Positions 21,201 through 34,400 of a stretch of DNA of 64,000 nucleotides are shown here, piece by piece. The DNA comes from Salvator merianae (lineage: Eukaryota > Chordata > Lepidosauria > Squamata > Teiidae): NCBI GenBank assembly GCA_003586115.2, contig QVOM02000007.1, forward strand, positions 5,115,842 through 5,179,841, given 5' to 3'. The first letter of the stretch is position 1. Every line of letters begins with the position of its first letter. Under the pieces are notes generated by a model. The model searched no databases, was not told where the DNA came from, and was given only the letters and a program-made list of their open reading frames with translations. Made by a program: the position numbers and the translations under genes.

Positions 21201-24200
21201 CAGGCTCCTGGACGCAGCTGGGCCTCTGGCTCAACCCGGCAGGGTATTTTGTACGCTCCTAGGAGCACTGTTGCCCTTCTCTGAATCCACGCCAGCTGGA
21301 CTGAATGATTCTTACAGGGATTGGAGTCCAGCAGCCCCCCAAGCATCTCTTTGCTCACCTGCAAATGCCGGACCGTCCCGCTCCAGCGACAACCCTCTTC
21401 GCTGTGGATGCACCGGATGCTCAGGCTGAGCACTTGGGCCTCCAGCTCAGGGTCTGGATAGATCTGGAAGCAGGGAGAGCAACGGTCAGCCACAGGCGCC
21501 AGGGAGCCAGGAGCCATTTCAGGAATCCCGCCACGGGACGGAGGCTCAGCCCCCCTGCACAGACGCCTTTCGCTGGTGCCAAAAGGCGTCTCAGATTCCA
21601 GGCTGCTACAGGGTTTCTGCTGCCAAGTCGCATTGTTGTGATTTGAGGATCGTTTGTAGATTTCCAAAGACAAGGCAAAGAGCAGTGTGAAAGGAGAAAG
21701 AAAAATCAAGCCCTGCTCCTCCTGCCTTCCCTCCCCATCGCCTGAGATCTTTGCTGGCCTCCAACCAGGTGCCAGGCGAGGGAACCAAAGCGGAGAGAGG
21801 AAGGGCAAGAAATCGCATCCTGTATGATGATGACGACGGGCAAGCAAGGGCAGTAGGATGGGGGGGCACTTTGGAACATTAGTGGCCCAAGGCTCACCTT
21901 GGCATAGTCGAGAGGCAACTGGTCCTCTGGGCATTTGAAGACTCCTTCACTGCAGGAGGGAAAAGAACAGATGCTGGAAACAAGTAAGGCTCCAGATCGT
22001 CTCATCTCACTATACCGTCTACGAACTGTCCGCACTGGGCATTAAAGACACCGTGCGTCTACACACGTCTTTGGGCTTCTGCAGAGATTGGAAGGCCCTG
22101 GCTGAAAAGATGCTATCGTCGCCACAGACTTTTGCACCCCTATAAAAACAGCAAAATCCTAGGCGAGGTTTGCCTGCCGCGTCCAGCAGGCTGAGGCTTC
22201 CTGGCTTTCCCTTCCTGGCTTCTCCGGTTCGTGCGCGTTGCGCTTCCTTACCGCAAGGGCCGCGTGCCTTTACCCGCGAGGAGCCCTCCCCCGGTCCCAG
22301 GGGCGGCAGCTGTAACACTTCAGCGGCCCATTGGCCGTACTGTTGCCATTTTGGGAGGCAGAGGCTGGGAGTAAAGCAAAGAGGGAAAGTCTAGGAATAA
22401 ACTGCACGCGCCAAGGCACACACCGCCTGTCTCGGGCAAAAGCCGTGCGGAATAGGTGGCAGAAAGAGGGGGCGGCAGCAGTACGAGAACGGATGAATCA
22501 GGGCCCAGGACTCACTGGAGACTCCGTGCCAGATGGGCCCTGGGTGAATTCCACCTTGCGCAATGAGTCCCCGGCCTGTGACTAACTGAAAACCCAGACA
22601 AGAAACGCACTGCCGACTCCAAACCCAGGCAGGCTGCTCTACCTGGGGCGGGGGGCAGGGTCTCTAATCCCCTCCATCTGTCTAAACCCTCTCCCCCTGG
22701 GGAGGCACCACCAGCCCTGCAACCACCTGCTGAGCTAGACCCCAGGGGTCACACGCAAGCCCCCCCCCCGGGAGGCCGCAGCCCAGCACTCTGGCGACAG
22801 CGGCTCCGGACCCCTGGGAAAGGGGCCAAGGCTTCCTAATCCGAAAGCCACGCCTCCCCCTCCCCCCTCCCCAAAGTGCCTTTAGTGGGCCAGGCTGCTG
22901 GGAAGGTCAGGGGGCAACAAGAAAGCCCTGGGATCGGGAAAGCCTTTCCCGGCAGATGAGAGACGGCTCCTCCGTCCCCGGGAAGCGCCAGACCTTCGCC
23001 ACCTTGGCCAGACCAGGGCTGCATCCTTTTCACATGGGCCTCCACAGAGCTCGGACACACCCAGAGCCACAGGTGAGGCAGGATGCCAGCAGGATCGGGG
23101 GGACCCTGCCGGAGAAGGAAACAAGCCCGCCTGGTCCGGCCTCCCAGTCCCGCCAGAGGCCCCAAAGAGAAGCCTCCCTCTGCAGGTGGCCGGGAACAGA
23201 TTTCTGCCGCTCGCTCGCCTGTGCACACACCTCCCCGAAACCAGGTAGCGGCTGGGCAAAGGTCATTCTCCGGTTTCCACCTCTGACAGCCAGGATAACA
23301 AGGGTGACTCAGCCGCCTGGCATCCCTCGACACCACCCACGCAGGGCAAGGCGCCTGGCTCACTGCTCTCCCAGTGGGCCCTGGATTTCTGCCAGAGGGC
23401 CCGAGGTTGGTAAACGAGGGGAGATCCCTGTGCTCACGTCAGAAACCAGCAGCTAGCTCCCTCTGTGCCAAGGAAGCCACCCTCCCCAGTGCCACGCATT
23501 TGGCAATGCACGGCGGAGGGAAAAGGGCGAGGAAGAACGAGGCCGGTGTGCCATCCGGCAGAGCGTTCCCGGTGAGCCCTCGACCAGGTGCCCTGTGCCA
23601 GGCGGCTGCGGTCCTCGGCCAAGGGGAAGTGCACAGCTGCCCGGCACTGTGTGGCCACCACTGCCATCCCACTGCCTTTATGCCATGGAAATGCTTCCTG
23701 CAGCGTGGCACGGGAGCCGATGGGCACCGCAGCAATGCCGGAGGGGAAAGAAAGAGTTGGCATAGGGCAGCTGAGCCAGCTTCAGTGACCTGGCCCAGTC
23801 CTCTTTCTCCTGGCAGACAGGATCTCATCTGCTTTGCCCCCTGTACCCCCACCCAAAGTCACAAGCACACGGCCCAGGAGTCTGTGCAACGTGCAATGGC
23901 TCCCAAGGGTCCACGTGGCATGGGGCTCCGTCCACTGGCAAGGGGGAAGCGGCCCATTCCACAGGCACCCGTCCACCCTGGCGCTCTCAGCTGAGGCTGC
24001 CCCAAGTCCCCAGTTCTGAGCCGGCTAGAGGAGATGGGAAGCTTTGCCTGGAGCGCCCCTTCTCCGTGCAGCAAGACCAGAGCAGCAGAGCCCCCCAGCC
24101 GTGCAGGAGCCTGCAGGGCCTGTCACTGCGGCTGCTGTGGCCCCCAGGCCAAGGGACGCAGGCTTCCTGCAGCTAAACTCACCCCGAGACAGGGGAGCCC

Positions 24201-27200
24201 TGAACTGGCCCAACAGAGACCCAGATTCCGAGCTCCGTTCCTTCGCCCTGGGGGACTCTGCCGGAGGGTCCTCTGAGAAGCCAAAGGGTTAAACGAGTGG
24301 GGCTGCAAATTCCCAAGGTGGGGGGTGCATATGATTAATCCCCACTAATGCCCGCCTGGCCGACCATGCTCTGCTGGGCAGGGAATGTGCTGAGCCAGCA
24401 GCTCGGGGGGGGGGAGGAAACAGAGGATCTCCCCTGCTCCTAACCTTCCGCAGTGCAGCCGAGAGGTCATCCTGCTTAAAACTTAAAAGACTTAAAAGAC
24501 TTAAAAACTCGCACGTTTGTGTCTCAAGCTGTTTATAAACAATGTCTCCCTCCGGTTTCATTCTAGAAGCGCCCCAACGGCAGCCATGCTTGAGAGCAGG
24601 AGGAAAAGCACTCTGTGCATGCACAGAGGCTCTCTGGCACAGCTCCACGGCCGTCCAGTGCTGACCACCACAGCTAGAAACAGGCATTTCAGCGCAGAGC
24701 CCAAATGACAAGCTTGGCAACTTGATCAGATCCTGCCTTCAGCTTTCCATACCACAGCAAGTGACCAAAAGGGACACTCCTGCAGCCCCTGGCAGCCTGT
24801 GGCACTGCGCCTTGGCGGACGCCCAAGCCCGGGATTTCCCCAGAGGAGCCCCCAGGTTGGGAGTTGGGAGGCAGGAGCTGAAATCCCCTCCGGCCCTTTT
24901 CTACCCACTCTGGGTGCCGCATCTGGGTGAAAGGACTGGCTGTCGGTCCAGCGAGCATCCGAAGCCGGGCGCAAAATGAACCTTCCGGCGACACGGAGCG
25001 CTCCTGCGGTTCTGCAGTTTCCAGGCCCTGGGGCGCTTGGGTTTTCCGGCTCTGCCACCCCGAGAGGCCTTGGAAACAGCCTCAGCACGCTCACGCCCTG
25101 GGCGACAGTCTCGGCACTCACACCGGCGAAATGGCTTCGGAAGCCGTGGAATGAGAGCAGTGGCAGTTAAGGGGGGGGGCGCATTCCTGACGGCACAAAA
25201 CCTTTTCTGTTTCCCCCACACAGATGTGCTGAGAAGACGTGAGGCAAGCAAGGGCATGTTCAGTGCATTCTCTCTCAACCTCCTGCGCTCACCTAAAGGA
25301 GGGGGCAGCCCCCTCCCCCCGACTACCAGTTGGAAACCAAATTTCTAACAAACAGAACTAGGAAGAAAAATAAGGCCCAGAGACCCTATAAAAATTGTGC
25401 CTACGTTTAACCTCCTTATCTGTGCCAGGAATAGAGAGATTAAAGGGAAAAGCGTCCTGCCAAGATGCCAATTAAATGCAGCTCAGCACGAAGCAAGGAT
25501 CCCCGTGCAGGCGGACGTGTGTGTGTCGGAATCTGGGAAATGTCCTGTTTCAGGACTGCCGCTGCCGAGATCCTGGGGGAAGTGCAGCTCAGCAAAGCTC
25601 CAGTCCCAGACTCTGGGAAGAAAAAGACCAAGGTTCACTCCGGCACCTCTGGGGCGCCTGCTGTGCATGGATCAACGCACGCTTCCTCTGGCTGCCACGG
25701 GATTCTGCCCCTCTGCTCCAGAGGAAGCCCCCCGCGTAAGGAGCGCAGGGTCAGGAGAGCGTGGCAGGCCCTGAGGGTCGTGGACAGCGGAAGTTCCACG
25801 CAGCTGAAGGGCTTCTGCACACTGCTTTTCTGCCCGACTGCAAGGGGCAGCTGGCGGGGGCCACTAGCTCTGGATTTCCACATCTCTTCCCTGTCCAAAG
25901 CCCTGGTTGGTACAAGGTGCCTCTGAGAAGATCGGACGCGGACCTCGTATGGCCGTGGTGAAGCCAAAGAGGGCTCCTTGAACCCCGGATTCGAGATGGG
26001 GCAGGAGAAAGGCACTCCGAAGACGACTAACGGCAGGCCTATCTATTCTGTCCTCCCCAGACCCATAAGGTGCTTCCCAGGCATCTCCCCCTTCATAGAG
26101 CCCCCACCCCCCCGCTGACCCACCCACTCCAAACACAGCCTTTCTGGGCGAGCTGCGCTCCAAGCCGGGAACACAAACAGCCGCCTCACTTTCTAGGCAA
26201 GCGGATCCAATTACAGCAGGGGGAGGGAGGGAAGGAACACCCCCTCCCCAGCCCCTCCCCTCTCCACTAACTCATCAAGACTGGGAAGGAACCCAAACCT
26301 TTCTTTCACAGCAGCCAGCGCACAACTGCACCCAACTCTGCCCAGGAAGGACTGGGGGGACGCGCCCGGACGCGGGAGGGAGCTCCCTCTGCGGGGAGGG
26401 CAAAGGGTGTCCTTGTGCCCTGCCTGTGGGTCAGGCCAAGGGTCCAATCCAGCAGGGCACTTCCAGGTCCTTGTGCCAAGGTGCTCGCAGAAATCCCATT
26501 CGCTGCCTTCCCTCGCTCTGCCCCGCGGTGATCTCCGCGGAAGAGCCGAGGAAACAATGGCCGCTGCCTTGCAGGCTGACTTACACCTCTTGTCTCCGTG
26601 TCACGTTTACCCCAGCCTTCCCCAGCCGGGCGCCCTCCAAACGTCACAGATCCCCTTCTCGGGAGCGCAAGAGAACCGAGGGCCAGCAACATCCGGAGGG
26701 GATGGGCTTTGACATAAGGGGGGGTCTATGCTGACCGGCATTAGCTTTCCCCAGAGGCTCCTGGTGGGGGTGGGTATGCAGCCCCCCCGGAAGCTCCGAC
26801 CCGCCTTTCCCAACCCCAGCAGGGAAGCGCCGAGAGGCCGCCTCCTCCGAAGCAACAGCTCCGGCCCGGAACCCAGAAGCGCCCCCGGTCCAGAGCCAGG
26901 ACCCCCTGGCTGCCGCCCCCATCCAAGTACCAGCAGAGGGTAGAAGGGCCACGAGCGAGCCCCCTCCCGCCTTGGCCGCAGGTGGACAGCCGCTCCGCAC
27001 GGAGCCCCTTGCTCGGCCGGGACTGGGAAGACCCGGGGCAGGAGGGGCGCTTTGGCGGATGCCAACACCCTCAACAGCGAGGACCGGAGGGCAGGGGGTT
27101 TGCCACAGGGAGGGAAGAGACCCTCTCCAGCAGCAGGGGAGGGAGAGAGGAAGCCTCCAAGCTCAATCGCACTCTGTGCATGGTCAGGGGAGGCGGACAG

Positions 27201-27532
27201 CAAAGGGCCCCTCCCTCCCTCTCTGCCTCCCTCGAAGTCCGGGCAAGGAAGAAAGCGCCTCCGGGCAGCCGGGCTCTGCCGGTGCGCCCTGGGCGCACGT
27301 CCTGCCCTGCTCCAAGCGCGCTTCGGGAAAGGCGCGGCAGCAGGGGCTCCGGCTGGCGCTGGGCTCGCCCGTCCCTCGTCCCGGCTGACCTGAGGAACTC
27401 CTGCAGGCAGGTGTCGCAGAAGCGGTGGCCGCAGGTGGAGACGCGCACCGGCTCGCGCATGGCCTTGGCGCACAGCGGGCACAAGAGCCGCCGCTTGGGC
27501 TTCTCCAGGAACTTGTAGTCGAAGCCCGGCAT
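18222..27532 (-). CDS. TRAF4: TNF receptor-associated factor 4
   Basis: Cytoplasmic adaptor with a RING domain, acting in TGF-beta/SMURF, NF-kB-related and cell-polarity signalling and at tight junctions. Seven coding exons, read leftwards: 27532-27390, 21949-21898, 21463-21359, 20709-20548, 20233-20072, 19289-19134, 18854-18222, all GT-AG and phase-consistent, giving 470 aa, the same length as human. RING Cys/His residues begin CPLC (18-21) and CGHRFCDTC (34-42). TRAF-type zinc fingers occupy about 80-265, split over exons 3-6 (CIHSEEGCRW, CPNRCGVKLSRRDLP, CENKCGARMMRRLL, CPNQCGV). A short coiled coil (RQRQELAELRREVEELAVGS) precedes the C-terminal MATH domain in exon 7, ending KIIS. Exon 1 is isolated by a 5.4-kb intron. 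The start codon matches the human start MPGFDYKFLEKPKRRLLCPLC-type sequence. Antisense frames over exon 7 are shadows. Confidence 0.97.
19862..19990 (-). repeat. CR1-like interspersed repeat, antisense
   Basis: The + strand words CAGAGTCAGAAGGGCTCC and CCTCCAGCCCAACCC match the antisense of LINE 3' ends in sauropsids (ATAGAGTTGGAAGGG... CTAGTCCAACCCC). In TRAF4 intron 5. Confidence 0.55.
20375..20465 (-). repeat. CR1-like interspersed repeat, antisense
   Basis: Contains GGAGGACATCTAGTCCACCC and a remnant AGTCAAAGCATCTCCACC that also occurs at 19931-19950, so the two short pieces belong to one repeat family. In TRAF4 intron 4. Confidence 0.5.
20860..21130 (+). mobile_element. CR1-type LINE 3' fragment
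   Basis: Contains GTTAAACTTTGGAACTCACT and GCCACAAGACATGA, which occur in sauropsid CR1 3' regions. In TRAF4 intron 3, opposite to the gene. Confidence 0.6.
21950..27389 (-). other. TRAF4 intron 1
   Basis: 5.4-kb GC-rich intron with many long but low-complexity open frames on both strands. A degenerate GACTTAAAA tandem repeat lies at about 24474-24507. No nested gene recognised. Confidence 0.7.
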
Positions 27533-28000
27533 GATCGTGGCCCCGGCCTGCCAGCGCGCCGCTCAGGCCCGACGCAGCCCGGCCCGGCCCCGGACGGCAG
27601 CTCGCAGCGCTCCCGGGCGCCCCCTGATTCCGATTCCTGCTCTATTGTGCGCCTCGCTCGGCTCAAAGGCAGGCAGGCAGGCAGGCGGCGCCACGCCACG
27701 CCTCCGTCCGCCCGTCCGCCCGCCTCCCTCGCCGCCCCGGTTGCCAGCGTCGCCTCCCGCCTCTGCTGCTGTGCTCCTGGGCCAGGCGCCGCGCACGGAG
27801 GACGAGGCAAGGGGCTCGCGCTCCGCCCACGGCAGGCGCCTTGGAAGCTAAGCGGCAGGGGGCGAGGCAAGGACCCCGCCAGCTGCCAGCGGGCTGCCTC
27901 TGCAGCAGCCGCCTCGTGCAAGCGAGAGCACGGGACAACCGAAGGATCCACGCGGGGCGACCCAGACGGCAGCTGGGGGGGGGGGGACTTGGGCCATCGG
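27533..28000 (-). promoter_or_regulatory. TRAF4: TRAF4 CpG-rich promoter and 5' UTR
   Basis: CpG-dense region immediately upstream of the TRAF4 start codon, with a (GGCA)n run at about 27666-27690. No TATA box seen. The extent is judged by eye. Confidence 0.6.
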
Positions 28001-28318
28001 GCAGGGGTCTTTCCCGAGGCAAAGGAGGCGCACGGGGCAGCCCAGCGGGCTCCTCGCCCCACGTTCCAGGGCTGGCACAGATCCCCGAGGGAGGCACCGT
28101 GGAGCTGCAGAGAGACCTGCTGTTTCCACAAGACCCCGACGCAGCCTTGCCCAGATGGCATCCCCTGCGCAGGGATGAGGGACGCAACTCTTGCAGCCTT
28201 CCCCCGGAAACCCCTTCCCGTGCACCCGTCCTCGCCTGGGGCAGCTAGCTAGCTGCCGACTGCTTCCTTGGCCCTCCTGGACCAAAGGATCTTTCAGAAA
28301 AGGGCCAGCAGGGCTTCA

Positions 28319-28487
28319 GTAGCTGCTAGCCCTGATGGCAGCAGGCTCTGGCCTGCTCCAAAGACCTGCCACTGGGAGGTGGTGGGCAGGGCAAGCTTCC
28401 TTGTGCGCCTGGCCGGCTACCAGGAGAGCAGGCTGCTGGACCAGAAGATCCTTGGCCTGACCCAGCGGGGCTTTTCTTAGGTTCTTC
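28319..28487 (+). mobile_element. CR1-type LINE 3' tail
   Basis: Ends in GGCTGCTGGACCAGAAGATC, then CTTGGCCTGACCCAGCGGGG and CTTTTCTTAGGTTCTT, matching the tail seen at 14360-14517 and 54841-55192. Confidence 0.65.
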
Positions 28488-28489
28488 TG

Positions 28490-31400
28490 CACAGTTCTAG
28501 AACAATGTGCCTACAGAAATACGTTTCCCCACATCTGCTGAGGATCCGGGCTGCTTTCTTGCACGTCAAGACATCTGAGTTCAGGAAAGGCTTTTTCCTC
28601 CCCGCTCCCCCAGATGTTTCCACTGAACTTGGGTCCCCGTTTCCCACAGCCCTCCTGCTTCAGCTTCTGGGAGGGCCTGCACGTGTGAACCGCCTGTTCC
28701 TCACTGGGTGACTGTGTGGGTGGAAGCTGCAGCTGCACCCACGGGTCTGCCGCTGGCTGCCTTGCCCCAGGGAGCAGCACGACCACCCAGCAGCCCAAGC
28801 AGAGTCTGCAGGCCCCTACAAAACTTCCTCTCCCTCTCAGCACCCCCTTTGGCCCCTACACCCGAGGGAACTGCCCAGGGCAAGAGGTCAAGAAGACCAC
28901 GGCCAAACTACACAGGATTGCCAAGCTCATCGAAAAGCAGAACAGGACAGAGTTCAGAGGAAATGTACTTACTTAGGGTGGGAATGCAGATGTTAAACAG
29001 TTATGTCCTTTTTGGCAGTCAAGGGTGGAGCAAAACCTGCCCCTTTCGGGTCCCTCCTGATGATTTTTGAGGCCCTCTGCTGTCAAGGCTCCACGCTAGG
29101 AGGAAAATGGGGCTCCCCCCCCCAAGCAAAACCTCTTGAAGAGAAGCAGCGTTTTGTGCTTCTGCTTTCCTGGTTCCCTGGGGCTTTTGCTGCAGCTAGA
29201 TGGAAACTTCAGAAGCAAAGCAAGACAGGGGAGGGGAGGGGAGGGAGGCATCTGCTGTCGCCCCCGGAAGAGGCTTCCTGATCACAAACTGGGCCTCATT
29301 CACCCCGGCGCTCTCCTTCGGCCGGGCCCATTCGCACCGGGGCTTTTTAAGCAGGGCAGCCCCACCGTGGCCTTCTTGCAAATCCTGTGCGCTTCCCCAC
29401 CACCACCACCAAGCCATGAAACGTCACAGCAGAGAGACACAGTCCTACACTGCTAAACAAGCCACATGAAGGCAGCCAGTCTCCTGGGGTGGAGGTGGAT
29501 GCCAGCTTGGGTCACAAAATGCCAGGACTTCCTTCTGTCCGCCGGGTGACCATTCCCTGCCCCGAAGGGCGTCCCAAAGGCCCTGCGGGGCAAGACGGAC
29601 TTGGCAATAAAATCGCAAGGTGTCTCCTCTGAGGATAGTTCAGCCCACAAAGGGCCACCCTGGCAGATGGGCTTGACTGCCTGGCCACAGGGCATCTCTG
29701 CCCTGGCAGAAGGCTCCCGCCTGCTGGGTTCCTGTGGCAACAGAGCCGGAGCATGCAAGCCGCAAGAGAGACGAGGGGCGTGTGTGTGTTTGTGCTCCCG
29801 CTTGCCCTGGGCACCGCAGACGTGCCTTGGCCTGCAGTTCAAACAGTTCACCTCGATCCAAGGTCTCTTTGCGGGTTGCTGGGTGATACAGAAAGCCTGT
29901 TATGTTGCCTGGTGCTTCCTGGCCAGCCCCGATCCGGGCACAACGATGTTTGGTTCTGGCCGGGCGAAGTCCAGTCTTCCATGGGACCTGGGCAGAAGCG
30001 GGGCGAGAGGGAGTCCCCCTGCCCTGGGAAGAAAGCAGCCCCCGGACCGGCCAGCGGCAAGGCCGGGGAGAGGCGAGCAACTGACTCTGCGCAGAACTTC
30101 GGCAAGGCCGCCACTGGGTCGAGGCGACGTTCCAAGGAGGCGCCCAAGGGAAGCCCACCGGCGCGGCATCCAGAAATCCTCCTCCTCTGCCACTGCACTC
30201 CAAAACTGGAAGAAGGTGCCGAGCAAAGAGGCCGGAAGCCGCCCGGAAGCGGAGGTCCCCCATCAAGAGGCCAAGCAGCCGTCGGCGGGGGACGGACTGT
30301 CTAAGGAACCCTCCTGTTGGCAGACCGACGCTGCGTTAACAGTCGCGCTTGTCCTGAATTTGTCGCCCAGAGCTTTTGCAGCACGACTAGAATGGGGGAA
30401 AGGATCCATCGCCGAGGTGTATCAGGGGCAGAGGGAGAGCGGCACACAGACGGGAGGCTCAGAGCCCCAAGACATCAGTAACGCTTTCTGCTGTTTCTCA
30501 GGGCTGCAAGGAAAACTCTTGGAACGCAGCAGGCCTGCCAGGTCATTTGCTCCCACCTGAGTCCACGCGATTTTTGTACGCTATGCCCACAACCACCATC
30601 TAGGCTACGAAGTTGGCCAGACTTCTCAAACGCAGCCAATCTTTCTGAGAGTGTCTGAGCAGGTCAGAGCGTTAGCATTCTCCACTCTGCTTACAAGGAC
30701 GGACTAGCAGATCACCTTCAATTAATTACAGGCCCATTACTTTAACAAATATCACTGCAGAAGGAGATGCCAATTTATTTGCTTGCCAAGTTGGGTAGTA
30801 GGGCAGCTGTCAGTTTTGTTTTGTCAAGGAAGCTTCAGAGCAGAAGACCGAAGACATGGGCTTCCAGTTCCCAGTTTTTGAAAAATCTGCAAGGAAATTC
30901 AAAGCACAGCACCGATGGGTAACTTTAAAAACCACAAACGCCGGCTACTTTCGAAGTCCCATCACCTCTTGCTGCGGCCACAGCGAAGGCAGCCCTCTTG
31001 GAGAGCCACGGTCATTTCTCCAGTCCCAAATGTTGCTTTGAGGCCCGTTGGATGCATCGAGACCCCAGATGACAGTTGCAAACACGGCGTCACCACTGCG
31101 CCTCCCCCGGCCAGCAATTCCAGGGCTCCTTTGTCGATCAGAATGCTGCCTTTGTCTGAGCTGAATTAGGGTCAAAACCAGGGAACAAGCCGTGAAACGG
31201 GGGCTTGATATCCTTGATCAGATCAATGCATGCTGACGTTTCAGAGAGACACTCTGGAATTTTCACTGACCCTGTCAGTTCCTTAAAAATGGCATTTAGG
31301 AGGGACATTCTTCTCCACCTTTCTGACATTTTGTTGGGGACATTATCTCTGATCTTCCCTGCAAACCATCTATTTTCAAACACACAAACTAGTTGAATGG

Positions 31401-34400
31401 AAAACAGAGGAGACAAATCTCTTATTTTATTTGGAACAAAACAGAAAACAAATGGGAGAAAAACAAATCATCGGTAGCCTGCATACAAATGACTTTACTG
31501 AAGGAGTTACAAAAGCAAAGCTAACTGCAAAACCGTTGTATACTGGGACAGCATACACCAAGTACATAAGCACAGAACCCAATAATGAAATAACAGAAAG
31601 AGACTTAGAAGCAGCTCATAATCCATCTTAATTTGGCCTTCAGATTTTTTCTTGCAATGGAACAGAAAAGCTTGCCAGACTTTTTTTTACGAGGCATCAA
31701 GAGGCACAAAGCGGTTCTGGCAGAGGTATTCTGGGGTTCTCAGTGTTAAGGAAAAAGCCTCTTGGCTACAAGGATTTCATCTTTGTTCTCTCCAATTCCC
31801 ATTTTCGGGTTGATCCGTATTTAGATACCAAGTCCCATCCCTGGGCAAGGATCACCTTGAGGCTCCCCACACCCTATTTCAAAAGCTGATATATCCAAAA
31901 GAAAACTTGATTCATTGAGCTGTCGAGAGGGAAACAACTCTGGCCTCAGTGCCAAATATCCTTTATTGTTCTGAACAGAGAATTGATTTTCACATCAATG
32001 TAAGCAGCAGCTTCATAAGAGGTCTGGCTGCTTGGAAAGGGTTTGGAAAGGGAGCCTTTCTGTCCTCCCAGCAGATCCAGTCTGAAGAGTTCTAGCTCAA
32101 GTTCTCGGCTAGCAAGGTTGAAGGTCTCCCCTATCTCCAGACGGTGGAAGTGGGCTTTAAGGAGACCCCTCGGCTGTAGCAATCTATGCTTTATGGTCCT
32201 GCTTGGACTGCCACGTTATGACCTCTGGCCAAGCCGATAAAAGTGTGCCACCAATGTATGCACACTGGAAGCGACACCAAGGCAGCTGGGTTGTTAATTA
32301 ACTCGCATTCTCTCTGTTTACCGATTCCGCTATCTTCGTTCAGACCAAATTGCCTAGTGGATCCACGGGGAGATACCCTTCGTCCACCAAGCTTTTGTGT
32401 CTCAGGGAGATAAAGAAGAATTCAAACTATGCTCACAAAATGGGAACCAGCCAAAGCCAAACTGAAATATTTCCAAACGTTTCTAATTGAGCAGTATCTT
32501 CCTCATTGCTAGTTAGATTTTAGACATGGCTGTTTCATCTATTCAAACACCCAAGGCATCTCCCTGCAGACAGAGGCCTCGGTGGTTTTGCTTTGGGCGG
32601 CCGTGGAAGGAAAAGCCTCCGGCAGCTGCAGGCAACCCAGTGCCCAACAAGGGCAGCAGATAAATGGGGTTGCATGGCGCATCAGTGAACAACTGGAGTC
32701 AAACGCTGATCTCGTTCCTTCAAACCTGAAAGAAAAGCCACGAGGAAACCCAAGGGGACAAAGAACCCCAAGATTTTGAGACATACAAAAAAAAAAAAGT
32801 GAAAATGCCAAGTCGGGTGCCCTGTAAATACAGCACACGGAGGATTCCTTTTTTCTGGGTACCATGAAACGTCTGGAGTCACTTGGAAACTGAAGTACCA
32901 AGGGAGGGTACAGGAAGGTGCCTTTGCTTGGACAAAATGGCCGACCGGCCCCCTGAGGAGAATTCCCACGCGTCTGACTACCAGACCGAAATACTGAATT
33001 GGCATCACGCCGGTTGTCAATTGCTGGATGCAGCTCCGCCAGGATTTCAGTGGGAGAGTCTGAAGGCATTGGCCTGTTTCTGTGAGTTTGGGAGCCTCGC
33101 AGTGGTGTTTACTGGCTGCCCGGGGAGACCCTGCTAGATGCCACCCCGGCCGCCTCCCGGCTAGGAAAAAGCATCTCGTGCACGCAGGCACACGTGCCAA
33201 TTTGGGTGGCAAAATGGGTCCTTTCTGTAGAGAAAATGGCTGACCGAACCGAGCACTCTTCAAGGATCCTCCCTGCTCTCTTGCTGCTGCATGCTTGGCA
33301 AGGGGCAAAACCCTTGGACGCCCAGACTGGACCCCTCCTTGCAGAATGGCACTGCAGACCCTTTGGGCTACACAACCTGCCCTTCTTCTGACATCACAGG
33401 TCTGGAAGCCCTGGCTTAGTCTGGGCGATGGAGGTGGGCTAGGCACGTGAGGCTGATGGGAGCTGCAGTCTAGGTGTCCAAAGAGCCACAGCAGAGCGTA
33501 GCCTTCGTGGGGTCCTCAGCCGCTGCCCCTCTGCCTGAGGCAAGGGAGAAGTCTTCGCCTTCGGCAGCACTCTGCCCGAAACGGCTGAGGCTTTCCTCCT
33601 GCTGCAGCCCCAGGCTGGAACCCTGTTTCCTGTCATCCGAAGCCCCACAAAGCGGCCCTTCATCCTTGCACGCAGAAGCCCTTCAAAGACTGGAGGTGGA
33701 AGCCGTCCTGCCTCATCCCCAGAACAAACACTCCCGACTCCTTCAAACTCTCCTTCAGGCACAATGACGGCAATGTGAATCAGGGTCAGATCTTGGAAGG
33801 AGGGAGGGGGGAGGAACGAGACAGGAGGGAGAAAGGGGGGGGGGAAGCAGCTTCCAGTGCTGCTAAAAATGCTGGCACTGAATCACTCCCAGGAGCGCCT
33901 GGGGCTGCAATGAGAGGCATTCGGCTCCCTCCGCCAGGGCGTGCAAGAGCCCACGCAGCCGGGCCTGAGTCAGCTCCAGCAGGCAGTAAAAATAACCCCC
34001 CTGCCCTCCGAACAAATCACGCTCTCCTGCGGGGGGTGAGGAGGACGGGGCAAGAGCAGGCGTCCTTCTTCCGCGGGGGGGGGGGGCTCGCCTTCCCAGC
34101 ATGCCCCTCGCTGTCCTGGGCACAGCTCTGAAAGCCCGGCCGGTCCTAAGGGACACGGGAAACGTTCAACCCTGCTGTGCTTCCGAGGAGCACTCCTCCC
34201 CCTGGGCATCTGGGACGGAGGGTCTTGGCCACCCTGCCTGGATCTGGATCCCAGGGAAGAGGCCGTACCGGCTAGGACAGAGCGAGAGAGCCGGAGGTGT
34301 CCGCAGGGTGGGCCGGGCAGCCCCTCGGGTGATCCGTCCAGGCCCCCGATCCCCTCACTGGGGGCTGGGCTCCTCCACGGCTGCTGGGTGCAAAAGACAC

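Noticed and set aside
26607..27482. 291-codon minus frame overlapping TRAF4 exon 1
   Set aside because: Runs through intron 1 in a different frame from TRAF4. A GC-rich shadow.
29601..30560. 319-codon plus-strand frame between TRAF4 and NEK8
   Set aside because: Low-complexity composition, long frames on the opposite strand too, no recognised domain, no promoter or splice logic.
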